A DNA stretch of 64,000 nucleotides from Haladaptatus litoreus (GTDB taxonomy: Archaea > Halobacteriota > Halobacteria > Halobacteriales > Haladaptataceae). The position numbers and the translations under genes are program-made. The stretch covers positions 124,001 to 188,000 of the forward strand of contig NZ_FTNO01000004.1 in NCBI RefSeq assembly GCF_900156425.1, written 5' to 3'. Below, one piece after another: positions 1-8,156 of the stretch; positions within the stretch are counted from its first letter, which is position 1; every line of letters starts with the position of its first letter. Below the pieces are notes generated by a model that saw nothing but the letters and a program-made list of their open reading frames with translations, did not search any database and was not told the origin of the DNA.

Positions 1-109
1 CATCGACGATGGATGACTGCGATTCATATCACTGATACCGGCCTGTTCATGTTTTGACTATTCCCACTCCCGTTAGGAAGGACGGAAACAATACGTCTGA
101 CCGCGTTTA

Positions 110-1519
110 TCACCGTCGTTTCACGCGAGCACGGATATCCTCGGCCGGGCGAAGTGTCGTCGCCATCTCCAAATCAGGATTCGGGTCGGACAGCAATTCG
201 AATTCGACTGATTGGGCGATTGTGGGCAGCATCGTCTTCAGTTCGAGCATGGCAAAGCGCATCCCGATACAGTGGCGCGGCCCACCCCCGAACGGGAAAT
301 AGGCGTAATCCGGACGCGAGTCCTCGAATTCCTCCGTCCAGCGGTCGGGGTCGAACGTTCCGGGATCGTCGTACCAGCGTTCGTCCGTGTGCACGAAAAA
401 CTGCGGGAGCGTGATTCTGGTCCCCTCCGGAATGCGATAGCCTCCAAGTGCGACGTCCTCAGTAGTCTTGCGGAACATGATGAACGCGGGTGGGTACAGC
501 CGAAGCGATTCGCGGATGACTTTCTCCGTGTACGTGAGTTCGGTGAGATCGCCAAGCGTGGGCGTCTGCCCTCCGAGAATTGCGTCGTGTTCTGCATCCA
601 GTTTGTCGCGTACAGACCGGTTTTTCGCGAGTTCAAGGAACGTGTAGGTCAGCGCCAGCGACGTCGTCTCGTGACCGGCGAACAGGAACGTCATCATCTG
701 GTCGCGAATCTCGGTTTCCGACATCGTGTTGCCGTCTGCGTCCTCGACGGTGAGCAACAGCGACAACAGGTCGTCGTACTCGTCTTCCCGCCCGCGACGG
801 TCGTCGATGAGTCCCTCGATGAACGACCGAAATTCGGAGAGCACGCGGTTGTAGCGGCGGTTCTCCGGCGTCGGAATCCACATCGGCACGAACGTAGAAA
901 GGCCGTCTAAACTGCCTCGGTCGTTGAGGGTCTTTGCAAATTCGGTCACGATACTCCCGCTCTCGTCGAGTTTCAAATCGAACAGCGACCGGGTCAACAG
1001 GTCGAGGGTGAGGGTCGAGAACGCGCGATTGAGCGCAATCTCCTCGCCATCGTCCCAGTCGGCAACCAACTCCTCTGCGGACCGGGCCATCGTCTCGCCG
1101 TAACTCCGGATGCGTTCGACTGTGAAGGCGTCCTGAAGCATCGTGCGCTGGCGTCGCCACTGGTCGCCGTCAGTCATGAGCACGCCATTGGGGGCGAACT
1201 CGCCACCGAAGTCTTCGAGCCCCCACTTTTCGTACTGTGCGTAATCGACCAGCAGAATCTGCTCAATGAGGTCGGGATGCAACACCGTACAGAAGTCCAT
1301 CCGCGGAAGACGATAGCTGACGACGTCGCCGTAGGTACTCATCTCGTCAAAGAACGCCCGCGTATCGCCGATGAGTGAGCGGGCGTTCCCGAGTATCGGG
1401 AGGCCAGCTGGCCCGGGCGGCGTCTCGGTGGGGAGGGCGGTACCGCGACGGTTGGATGAATGCTCGGACGACGCACCGAATTCACTGTGCTGCGAGCACA
1501 TAGGTGAAAAATCGGCCAC
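110..1519 (-). CDS. Cytochrome P450
   Basis: This 469-residue protein is a soluble cytochrome P450 monooxygenase, which uses a thiolate haem to insert oxygen into an organic substrate. The I-helix oxygen-activation motif (AGHETTS) is visible, followed by the K-helix ExxR (ESLRLYPP) and the haem loop FGGGPRHCIG, whose Cys is the fifth haem ligand. The length is normal for the family, and there is no N-terminal membrane anchor. The first 30 residues are unlike P450s, so an internal Met at base 1501 could be the start instead. It is divergent from the Bat-type regulator that begins at 1593; the short shared promoter region suggests, but does not prove, regulation by it. No ferredoxin or reductase gene is nearby, so electrons must come from elsewhere. 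The substrate cannot be predicted. Confidence 0.95.
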   Translation of the reverse strand: MADFSPMCSQHSEFGASSEHSSNRRGTALPTETPPGPAGLPILGNARSLIGDTRAFFDEMSTYGDVVSYRLPRMDFCTVLHPDLIEQILLVDYAQYEKWGLEDFGGEFAPNGVLMTDGDQWRRQRTMLQDAFTVERIRSYGETMARSAEELVADWDDGEEIALNRAFSTLTLDLLTRSLFDLKLDESGSIVTEFAKTLNDRGSLDGLSTFVPMWIPTPENRRYNRVLSEFRSFIEGLIDDRRGREDEYDDLLSLLLTVEDADGNTMSETEIRDQMMTFLFAGHETTSLALTYTFLELAKNRSVRDKLDAEHDAILGGQTPTLGDLTELTYTEKVIRESLRLYPPAFIMFRKTTEDVALGGYRIPEGTRITLPQFFVHTDERWYDDPGTFDPDRWTEEFEDSRPDYAYFPFGGGPRHCIGMRFAMLELKTMLPTIAQSVEFELLSDPNPDLEMATTLRPAEDIRARVKRR

Positions 1520-1592
1520 GACCGGAACGAACGTTGTCCCGAGATATCTCGCCCATTTATGTGGCTCGAGTGAGACGTTTCGACAACCGCTG

Positions 1593-2279
1593 ATGCGCTA
1601 CCTCCACGCTCGCCTCGACGTTCCCGCGGCGATGCGCCACCCGCTGCAATCGTTCGTCGCAGACTCAGAAGCGATGAATCGCGCAGAACTCCACGCGTGG
1701 AATCAGTCGTTCGAAACCGTCCAGTTCGCGTTGCTCTACATCGACGGCGACATCGACGCCTATCGCGACCGCATCGAAACCGTCGAACCCATTCGATGGT
1801 TCGAACTTGCTCCCCTCGACGAGACCGGGTTCTATTCGTACGTCTGCCAGGAGTACACCGAGTCGGAACGAGGATTGACTCGGGCGTTCACCGACCTGCA
1901 ACTCGTCGTCGTCCCACCGATCGTGTACGGCACAGACGGCTGGGTCGATGTGACCGTCGTGGGGAGTAGTGGCTCATTGTCGGATCTGGTGGACGCGCTC
2001 GAAGCTCGGTCGGATATCGGCGTCGACGTCAGAGAGATTGGCCGGCTCAACCGTCGACTAGGGTCGGTGACTGGCTGTTTGACCAGTCGCCAGGCAGAAG
2101 CGGTCGAGACGGCAACCGAAATGGGCTATTATGCTGTCCCGCGGCAGGCGTCTCTTGATGCTGTCGCGAGTGAACTGGAGGTTGCGAATTCGACTGCCTC
2201 TGAACTTCTACGGCGTGCAGAGTCTCGCCTGATGCCACGGCTCGTCGGCATTTCAGGTTCTTCGCGGTCCACTGAGTGA
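1593..2279 (+). CDS. Bat-type HTH transcriptional regulator
   Basis: This 228-residue protein belongs to the haloarchaeal bacterio-opsin-activator-like family. The C-terminal 55 residues form the HTH_10 domain, recognisable from LTSRQAEAVETA, MGYY.VPR and TASELLRRAESRL. The N-terminal part resembles the short ligand or partner domain found in such regulators and has no PAS or GAF signature that I can see. The open frame extends upstream to 1371, but that part is antisense to the P450 gene. The ATG at 1593 gives a normal family N-terminus (MRYLHARLDV) and lies about 35 bases after a TATA-like CATTTATG. Its place opposite the P450 suggests it may control that gene. The effector is unknown. Confidence 0.85.
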   Translation: MRYLHARLDVPAAMRHPLQSFVADSEAMNRAELHAWNQSFETVQFALLYIDGDIDAYRDRIETVEPIRWFELAPLDETGFYSYVCQEYTESERGLTRAFTDLQLVVVPPIVYGTDGWVDVTVVGSSGSLSDLVDALEARSDIGVDVREIGRLNRRLGSVTGCLTSRQAEAVETATEMGYYAVPRQASLDAVASELEVANSTASELLRRAESRLMPRLVGISGSSRSTE

Positions 2280-3263
2280 CATGACGACGCGTTCAAGCAG
2301 TGAGTGGCCCGCCTGCCCCGACGATACTCGCTTCGTCGAGAGTGCCCTCCGCATGAACCGAGTCGTCGAAGTGTACGTCCTGCCGGATACGATCGACTCC
2401 AGTACTCTTGTTGACCGGGAGTGACGGGCCATCGTATCTTTGGGACAGTATTCGTGCGGTCGACACTTCAGTTCCCGATAGTCAGCTCGTCGAGTTCGGA
2501 GGGCTAGGACACAACGGTTCTGTGAGCGACCCGGAACGTGTCTCGACGGATTTTCAGGATCCTTCAAGAGTGAGAACTGTTGGATAATGCAGATCGGTCG
2601 TTTTTAGAGTGACTTTGGCATGTGCACGTGCTCGGTACACTGCACTGTGTTGTTGGCAGTCTCCAGTCTTGCAAGCCCTCGCTCGCTCGACAGCCCGCGA
2701 TCCACGCTGCGCTCCTCGTTCTTGCGGTGCTTACGGAGTCAGGGACTGGCCGAGCGACCTTGCCCTTGCAGTCCACCAGGGGCGGTTCATTCGTTCAGCA
2801 TTGCAATCGGATGATCGGGTGCTTCGTTACGGCCCGTCCCGCTCGCCGCGTTCCGCCTTCCGGTGAGCACAGCTCACCGACGTCTCGTTTGCTTTGCTCA
2901 CGAGACCGCCGCGTCGCTCGCGACCGACCAGTCCGGGCATGCGACCTCCGGCCGTTCCGGGCATCTGGTTTCGACGCCAGCACCAAGCACGCTGTCGGTT
3001 GCGTCTCCCGGTGGTCGACGGACACGAAACCGGCTTGTGTGCTGGTCGCTCGCGTCGGGCGGGTCGCCGCGCGGTGCTGGTTAGGTCTTCGTCGAAAACG
3101 CGCGCTCGCTTCCCGCCCAGAGGACGCTCGCGAAGGCGCAAGCGAGCGCGCAGGAGATGGATGAGTTGTACGGTGCAGAATTGTGACTCATGTAGAGGTG
3201 AGTGTCGGAAAAGACGCGGTAGAGGACGCGCCTTCAGCTGAAATCACAATGTAAGTGATTCCA
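2280..3263. other. Gene-free, GC-rich hairpin-rich leader
   Basis: No convincing gene lies in this 980-base stretch; open frames on both strands have Arg/Ser-rich, non-acidic translations unlike haloarchaeal proteins. From about 2640 to 3160 the DNA is very GC-rich and full of perfect short inverted repeats. Examples are an 8-bp stem with a 3-base loop at 2861-2879 (CGGTGAGC/GCTCACCG), a 7-bp stem at 2882-2906 (GTCTCGT/ACGAGAC) and GTCGC/GCGAC at 2913-2924. It ends directly before the OB-fold gene. It may be a structured leader RNA or a replication or maintenance element; this is inference. Confidence 0.5.
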
Positions 3264-4124
3264 ATGAGTAGCAAACACACGATCGGTCAACGAGTTTCGG
3301 TTGATGAACAGGCGATTGAATGTGACAAAGAGCAGTTCAAGGTCGTTGAGGAAACTCCTAAGCTGCGGGCCTCGGTTGAGCAGACGATCCAAGGGAAGGT
3401 GGATACGAATCATCCAGATGGGGTTGGGCGTGGGCTGACGTTAGCGGCAGAAGAGCGGATGATGGCACGAGAAAAGGAGATTACACGGACCCGTAAGCGG
3501 CGGGATCGATCACAGGATTCGGAGCGGGAGGCACAATGTCGACGAAGAGCAGTCGAGGTGAGTCGAGACCGGCGTTGTGCGTTCCAGGAGCGAGCTGCGA
3601 GTGTGGATCCGTGGTGTGATCCAACAAAAGCAGATCCTCGTGAGGAGTTGTTGCAAGAGCAGTTGGCAGCGGTGAACAAGCAAGCAATGCGGTTAGCGGA
3701 GAAGTTGGATGGATGGTCACGAGCGGCGATCAGTCGGCGATTGGCTGAACGGGTTGTAGATGGAACAAGCGTGATGAGTGCAGTCGTCGGGGTGTACGAG
3801 GAATTGCGGACGGCCCCTGGACAAGTTATTCCGATCGCGGATGTGCAAAATGTGAATCGCAAGGAAGTGAGCATCGAGGGGCAAATTACTCAACTGTGGA
3901 CTCCTGGAAGTTCGAAAATCCAACAGGCTGGACTGCTCGAAGACGACAGTGGTCGCATTAAATTCACCATGTGGCGAGCATCGCAAAAGACGATAGTCGA
4001 GGAGGGCGAGACTGTGCAGTTGCGGTCAGTCGCGACAAACTGGTACGAGGGGCGTGTTTCGGTAGCCGTCACTGGCTGGTCGACCCTGCATTTCCCTGAG
4101 CGCGGTCGGTGGTGGGACGTATAG
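3264..4124 (+). CDS. OB-fold single-strand DNA-binding-like protein
   Basis: This 286-residue protein has a long, highly charged N-terminal half (Arg/Glu-rich, probably helical, residues about 40-160). A C-terminal OB-fold follows at about residues 195-280, with the pattern VSIEGQITQLW, GLLEDDSGRIKFTMW and GETVQLRSV typical of RPA/SOSS-B-type nucleic-acid-binding folds. Proteins of this sort are common on haloarchaeal plasmids and may take part in replication or repair. A GTG at 3255 is in frame, but the ATG at 3264 gives a cleaner N-terminus. The gene follows the hairpin-rich leader. I have no direct evidence for the ligand, and the N-terminal half is not recognised. Confidence 0.7.
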   Translation: MSSKHTIGQRVSVDEQAIECDKEQFKVVEETPKLRASVEQTIQGKVDTNHPDGVGRGLTLAAEERMMAREKEITRTRKRRDRSQDSEREAQCRRRAVEVSRDRRCAFQERAASVDPWCDPTKADPREELLQEQLAAVNKQAMRLAEKLDGWSRAAISRRLAERVVDGTSVMSAVVGVYEELRTAPGQVIPIADVQNVNRKEVSIEGQITQLWTPGSSKIQQAGLLEDDSGRIKFTMWRASQKTIVEEGETVQLRSVATNWYEGRVSVAVTGWSTLHFPERGRWWDV

Positions 4125-4129
4125 CCAGC

Positions 4130-4150
4130 TAATGCGGCCTTTTTTGCTAC
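4130..4150 (+). terminator. Possible T-rich terminator after the OB-fold gene
   Basis: A run of six T residues follows GCGGCC just after the stop codon at 4124. T-tracts after GC-rich sequence are typical archaeal termination signals. The evidence is only the base pattern. Confidence 0.35.
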
Positions 4151-4311
4151 GTGCCGAACCAACCCAGCCCCACCGCCCCACCCTCCGCTCCGTGCTCGCT
4201 ACGCTGTGCGCGCAGCCACGACCCTGAGGATGAGGCTGTCCTCGAGTTTCTGTGAGTTTATCTGCGCACCAAGGGGTGCGAGCGCATTTATTTCGCGTTT
4301 GCTAAATCAAT

Positions 4312-4437
4312 ATGTTCAACAATACAGGTAGCTACGTATGTGAGTACTGTGGCAACGAATTCGAATCTGGTCCAAAGAAAGCAGGTCACATTTTGCAGAA
4401 TCGAAGATATTCAATCTCGGTAGGGAGAGCCATTTGA
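4312..4437 (+). CDS. Small CxxC zinc-finger protein, possibly truncated
   Basis: This 41-codon frame begins MFNNTGSYVCEYCG and contains one CxxC knuckle followed by a single His. A full zinc finger would need a second ligand pair, and the frame loses similarity to anything after about residue 28, so it is probably a fragment. It is preceded at 4267-4285 by a diverged copy of the GC-rich upstream motif seen before other small genes here, which supports its having once been a functional unit. No function is assigned. Confidence 0.4.
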   Translation: MFNNTGSYVCEYCGNEFESGPKKAGHILQNRRYSISVGRAI

Positions 4438-4600
4438 GATAGCTGACTGAACAGTGCTGGGGGATTCTTCATCCAAGTAGTGAGAACAGAGAGCGCATGA
4501 ACGAGTGATCCGCCGTTCCACAGGAGGTAGCTCATCGAACGTTCATTGTCCCACCAGAAACGACAGGACTACACGACCTGAACTATTTAGGTCTAAGGAG

Positions 4601-5023
4601 ATGGTTCGGGGATTCCTTCGTAATCTCCAGAGCGGTCCGATTACACCCCAGTTGCGACGGTTCGTTTTCGTCGGGAGTGTCGCTGCAGGCGTCCAGATCG
4701 TCCTACTATGGATGTTTGTCGACAAAGCAGGACTTAATTACTTATTCGGCGCAGTGATCGCAATCGAGCTTACGATTCTGTTGCAATATTTCCTCAACAA
4801 TGCCTGGACGTTCCAAACGAGCCAGAATACGGGTCCCAACGAGTACCTCATCGGATTGCTCAAAACAAACATCGTCCGTGGGACAGCAATCCCGATTCAA
4901 CTCGGTATTCTCTTTCTCCTCGTGAACTGGGGTGATGTGCTATATTTATTAGCGAATGCTGTTGCAATTGCGATCAGCGGGGTGTACCGGTACACGCTTG
5001 ATGCACGATGGACGTGGGGGTAA
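4601..5023 (+). CDS. GtrA-family membrane protein
   Basis: The 140-residue product matches GtrA/DPMS-type small membrane proteins, which are thought to help move lipid-linked sugars across membranes. Four hydrophobic segments are visible: RFVFVGSVAAGVQIVLLW, a second with the family pattern EL.ILLQYFLNNAWTF, then IPIQLGILFLLV and ANAVAIAISGVYRYTLD.RWTW. The frame is open back to a GTG at 4505, but the ATG at 4601 gives the normal family length. It has AAGGAG immediately before it and a TATA-like CTATTTAGG about 20 bases upstream. No glycosyltransferase is adjacent, so its sugar partner is unknown. Confidence 0.85.
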   Translation: MVRGFLRNLQSGPITPQLRRFVFVGSVAAGVQIVLLWMFVDKAGLNYLFGAVIAIELTILLQYFLNNAWTFQTSQNTGPNEYLIGLLKTNIVRGTAIPIQLGILFLLVNWGDVLYLLANAVAIAISGVYRYTLDARWTWG

Positions 5024-5225
5024 CATCCTCGCCCGAAACAGTTGTTTGCCGAATCAGATCGGTATCGGGGGACAACAGTGTACTGAGTAATAGTATCCTT
5101 ATTACATGAGAAGGGCGACTTATCCATTCTCCTACTTTTTAGTGTGGATCGACCGCAAAGAGTTTTCTCGCCCCTAAAAGGTGCGGAGCGTTTCAGACTT
5201 AGCGTCTCGATACGGAGTGATTTTG

Positions 5226-5401
5226 ATGATCCCCAGCAATAGCTATGCAACTGGTTTCGACGAAGACGTTCCGAGCGAACCAGCTTCCCAGTGCCCCAAA
5301 TGTGACGGTCTAGTCATCTCAATGTGATTGAAACGTTCTGTGAGGACTGTGGCTTTGCTATCGATAACCAACGAACTACTTACAGGCCAGTGTTTGCATG
5401 A
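5226..5401 (+). pseudogene. Frameshifted N-terminal remnant of a TFB (TFIIB) gene
   Basis: The first frame reads MIPSNSYATGFDEDVPSEP, then CPKCDGLVIS, and hits TGA at 5325. Reading from base 5321 in the next frame continues with NVIETFCEDCGFAIDNQR and ends at 5401. Joined, this is the zinc ribbon (two CxxC pairs) at the N-terminus of a haloarchaeal transcription factor B, but without the cyclin-fold repeats that bind TATA-TBP. A single missing base near 5319 explains the shift. After the Arg corresponding to the ribbon's end the sequence diverges, so the gene is both frameshifted and truncated. A copy of the GC-rich promoter motif lies at 5167-5190. A free-standing zinc-ribbon gene with a sequencing error is an alternative. 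Confidence 0.65.
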
Positions 5402-5544
5402 AAGACCTCCTAACTCAGCTCACTGGTCGATCGCGCAGCACCGTCATTGCTGAGTGCCGACAGTGTGGAACGACAGTCGAGGTCGAAACGAGCGAGTGTC
5501 CGGAATGCGACCACAACGGGATCGCGATTTATCGATTTGATTGA
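5398..5544 (+). CDS. Small zinc-ribbon protein
   Basis: This 48-residue protein starts MKDLLTQLTGRSRST and has two knuckles, CRQCG and CPECD, separated by about 12 residues, so it should bind one zinc. Short proteins of this layout are frequent in haloarchaea. Its ATG overlaps the stop of the preceding TFB remnant (ATGA), so the two were once translationally coupled. The function is unknown; a nucleic-acid or protein-interaction role is the usual guess. A similar protein is encoded at 15698-15847. Confidence 0.65.
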   Translation: MKDLLTQLTGRSRSTVIAECRQCGTTVEVETSECPECDHNGIAIYRFD

Positions 5545-5769
5545 CCAACTTGCTCTCCTATCAACCGTTGCTACGAGAGATCCCGTTCTGCACACATCGG
5601 GGGTGTTTTTATCGGCTTTGAGGTGTAGTTAGCAATATTCATCCATACCGACCGGTATCGGCACGTGAAATTTGCACCATTTGGTTCGGTGAGCGTTGAT
5701 CTCACAGCGATTTCAATAGAACGATCTCGTTGTAAGGTTTCGATATAGCTCGATTTATCCTCATCCTAT

Positions 5770-6339
5770 ATGAAGAGCTATCCCGTAAGCACAGACATGG
5801 ACGAGAATTCAGAGGAACCAGAAACAGGTTTTATGGAGCGTCAGACGACGGGTGAAGACCGTGTCCGGATGGTGGCTCGCCAAGTGTCTGAACCCCGTAC
5901 CGTGAATTGGATTGCCTCGGAGGCAGAGTGGTCACATGAACCAACCAAACGCGTCCTTGAGCGACTCGTGGATGATGGCGTGCTCCGCCGTGATGAGAGT
6001 GGTGCTCACACGACCTACTCCCCAGACTATCGTCGACAGGCAATGCAAGAGGCCGTCCGGCTTCGCGATAGCCACCGGACAGTCGAGGAATTGACCGATC
6101 GGCTTTCCGAGATGAAAACCCAGATCCGGGACTGGGAAGAGGCATTTGTAGTCGAGTCGCCGAATCAACTGCGAGCAACGATTGCAGACGAGACCCTCAG
6201 CTCGGCTGAAGAAGATCAACGACGGGCAATCGCTCGAGAATGGGAGTACCTCCAACAACGAATCCAGATTGTTGGATTTGCGATTCGTGAGTGGGACTTC
6301 TTGGCTCCAAGCGCAGACCGTCCCGAGGCTAGTAACTGA
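5770..6339 (+). CDS. Winged-helix protein (DUF7342-like), possible antitoxin or regulator
   Basis: This 189-residue protein resembles the haloarchaeal DUF7342 family. Residues about 30-85 form a winged helix (RVRMVARQVSEPRTVNWIA, then KRVLERLVDDGVL), followed by a helical region with EELTDRLSEMKTQIRDWEE and a C-terminal helix. A TATA-like GATTTATCC lies just upstream, which would suit a start at either 5770 or the in-frame Met at 5797. The next gene begins three bases after its stop, so they form an operon. DNA-binding protein plus small partner is the layout of HTH-type toxin-antitoxin pairs, but that role is inference. Confidence 0.65.
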   Translation: MKSYPVSTDMDENSEEPETGFMERQTTGEDRVRMVARQVSEPRTVNWIASEAEWSHEPTKRVLERLVDDGVLRRDESGAHTTYSPDYRRQAMQEAVRLRDSHRTVEELTDRLSEMKTQIRDWEEAFVVESPNQLRATIADETLSSAEEDQRRAIAREWEYLQQRIQIVGFAIREWDFLAPSADRPEASN

Positions 6340-6342
6340 CAG

Positions 6343-6786
6343 ATGTCCGCCCCACACCCAGGTGGTAATCCAAATGCACAGTTATACGAGCAGTTGAAAC
6401 GCGATGTCCTCGAACGCGTTCCGCATATTATAACGATCGAATACATTCCAGACGACGTTGCAGCCAAACAATTGCAGGCAACCTTCGATCCGAGCCGCAT
6501 TGATCCACCCACCGGACCAGAGGCACCCGAACTCATCATCGAGTGGTATCGCCAATCACCGCACGATTGGTTTCGTATCAACTATAGCGACCCGAACACA
6601 GGCTTCCATGCTGGGTGGCACCAGGACGAGGATCACGAAGATCTTGGACGAGCACATTTTCAGTACTCGATTGACGAGGAAACGACGCATCAACCAGTGA
6701 CGTTTCAACACGAGACCCCATCGCTCATCCTCTGGGAAATTATTGAGAATCTTCTGGAGGAAATACTTCCGACCTACCACCGCTAG
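6343..6786 (+). CDS. Uncharacterised protein, candidate partner or toxin of the DUF7342-like gene
   Basis: The 147-residue soluble protein is not firmly recognised. It contains a conserved-looking core ELIIEWYRQSP...FRINYSDP, then the polar cluster HAGWHQDEDH and AHFQYS, ending with a helical segment. The His/Asp-rich cluster and its position directly after a helix-turn-helix gene recall the DUF6516 (TumE-like) toxins paired with HTH antitoxins, but the match is by pattern only. The intergenic gap is three bases, so co-translation is likely. Confidence 0.5.
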   Translation: MSAPHPGGNPNAQLYEQLKRDVLERVPHIITIEYIPDDVAAKQLQATFDPSRIDPPTGPEAPELIIEWYRQSPHDWFRINYSDPNTGFHAGWHQDEDHEDLGRAHFQYSIDEETTHQPVTFQHETPSLILWEIIENLLEEILPTYHR

Positions 6787-7376
6787 TTACGCACACACTC
6801 ATATTCACTACCGTCTCTACTATTCCCTCCGACTGCTCACGTATGAGAGCGAGGTAATCTGTGAACTGTCTCAGGGTCAAGTCCGGAGGCACTCGCCTTA
6901 TGTTTCTTCAGGAGATTCTGTCTAAAGATCTCTGGACCGCGAGTTGAGAATCACCGCCGTGAGGGTGTTTGTGGCCCCCGAGAGGCATGAGCGATGAGAT
7001 GTGGTCCCGACAGCACTAGCTACATAGATTGAAACTCAATATCAGTATCTATGAGGTATACATGCTTATATATGGATTGCACAGAGAGACCGAATTAAGG
7101 GTTGAAAATATACAATCTGGGGTCGATTTTCACACAAGAGTTTCCTAGCGAGCTATTCGTATGCCGAGTATAAAAACAGATATACCAATAGAAACACAGA
7201 GAGAAAGTTTCACGAATTACAGAGACACTCGTGCTTCTTCGAAGAGAGATTGACGACGAAGAGATGCGTCTCCTGTGGTTGCCGATGTTGGTTTGGACCG
7301 TAATCAGATGATAATACAGGGGTATGCGAAACAGGTATACGCATTACAAACAAATATTTTGTAAGGAGAACAGACG
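6787..7376. other. Gene-free AT-rich spacer before the AbrB-PIN pair
   Basis: No coding sequence was recognised here. Open frames are short and lack haloarchaeal composition. The 3' part is AT-rich and contains several TATA-like tracts, and should carry the promoter of the antitoxin gene starting at 7377, which also has GGAG close to the start. Confidence 0.45.
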
Positions 7377-7628
7377 ATGTCGTACGAAGCAACAATCACC
7401 AGCAAGGGACAAATCACCATTCCAAAGAAAGTTCGAGAGCGACTCCAGCTCACAGAAGGGCAGAAGGTCCTCTTTCGGTTCGATGAGGATGGGGGAGTTC
7501 GAATGATCGGCGTTCCAAATGACCCGATGGATCGTCTCAAAGCTGCCCGGAAGCGTGCCGCTCCGCTTGAACTCGACGCAGCGGAGTTATTAGAGCGTGA
7601 ACGTCGCGAGTGGAGTAGACACGCGTGA
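7377..7628 (+). CDS. AbrB/SpoVT-type antitoxin
   Basis: The 83-residue protein has an N-terminal swapped-hairpin AbrB DNA-binding domain (MSYEATITSKGQITIPKKVR, then GQKVLFRFDEDGG). Its C-terminal tail is helical and charged, of the kind that wraps around and inhibits a PIN toxin. Its stop overlaps the GTG start of the following PIN gene (GTGA), a classic antitoxin-toxin coupling. Autoregulation of its own promoter is expected for this family. An AAGGAG ribosome-binding site is visible about 10 bases before the ATG. Confidence 0.9.
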   Translation: MSYEATITSKGQITIPKKVRERLQLTEGQKVLFRFDEDGGVRMIGVPNDPMDRLKAARKRAAPLELDAAELLERERREWSRHA

Positions 7629-8044
7629 TCTATCTCGACTCGTGGGTCTGGCTCGAATACGGTCTCAATGGGACACTGTCGAACATTGCCAAAGAGACGA
7701 TTCACGATGCTCGGGACACTGGTGGCATCGTTTCAACGATTGCTTTGACAGAGGTCGATTATATCCTTAATCGTGAGGTTGGCAGTGAAACGGCAGACCT
7801 CGTGACGAGTGCGATCGAGGATTTCGAGCAGATACATGTCGTTCCTGTTACGAGTGAAATCGCATTATACGCATCACGGCTCCGCACGAAATACTACCAG
7901 CGCCGGGAGCGCGAGCTGTCCTATGCAGATGCAATTCACCTCGCAACGGCTGTTCTCACCGACTGTGAAACCCTCCAGACAGGAGATAGTGATTTCAAAG
8001 GTCTAGATGAACTCGAAACGGTTGTTCATCAGCCATCTGACTAG
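7625..8044 (+). CDS. PIN-domain ribonuclease toxin (VapC-like)
   Basis: This 139-residue PIN domain is expected to be a Mg-dependent endoribonuclease toxin. Acidic active-site residues can be placed at Asp5 (MIYLDSWVWLEY), Glu in ALTEVDYI, Asp in LSYADAIHLATA and Asp in LQTGDSDFKGL. The protein starts with GTG inside the stop of the antitoxin gene. No truncation is visible. The pair probably stabilises the replicon on which it lies. Confidence 0.9.
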   Translation: MIYLDSWVWLEYGLNGTLSNIAKETIHDARDTGGIVSTIALTEVDYILNREVGSETADLVTSAIEDFEQIHVVPVTSEIALYASRLRTKYYQRRERELSYADAIHLATAVLTDCETLQTGDSDFKGLDELETVVHQPSD

Positions 8045-8101
8045 CTGGTATTCGCTGCAAACGAGTAGCTAATTGTACGTATTGGACGATCAGCAATCCT
8101 A

Positions 8102-8130
8102 TTTTTTATGCCCCCGAGGGGTGCGGGGCG
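8102..8130 (+). promoter_or_regulatory. GC-rich upstream motif, copy before first SWIM gene
   Basis: The sequence is a T-tract followed by GCCCCCGAGGGGTGCGGGGCG, with the start codon 26 bases after it. The same arrangement occurs before the second SWIM gene (12180-12208) and the ArdC-like gene (15988-16016), and in diverged form at 4267, 5167 and 9351. The T-tract could serve as the TATA element, and the GC-rich part could be an operator or an RNA hairpin near the transcript start. This is inference from recurrence. Confidence 0.6.
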
Positions 8131-8156
8131 AATCAGATCTGCCTCGTGGAGATCGT

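Noticed and set aside
1371..1592. N-terminal extension of the Bat-like regulator
   Set aside because: It is the antisense of the P450 5' end, and the family's normal start is at 1593.
2640..3240. CRISPR array
   Set aside because: Repeats here are short inverted stems of different sequence, not regular direct repeats with unique spacers; no cas genes are present.
2564..3241. Several overlapping open frames of 60-180 codons on both strands
   Set aside because: Their products are Arg/Ser-rich, not acidic, and the DNA is full of hairpins; high GC alone creates these frames.
8073..8156. Extension of the first SWIM gene upstream
   Set aside because: The extra residues are the translation of the GC-rich promoter motif, which also occurs before an unrelated gene.
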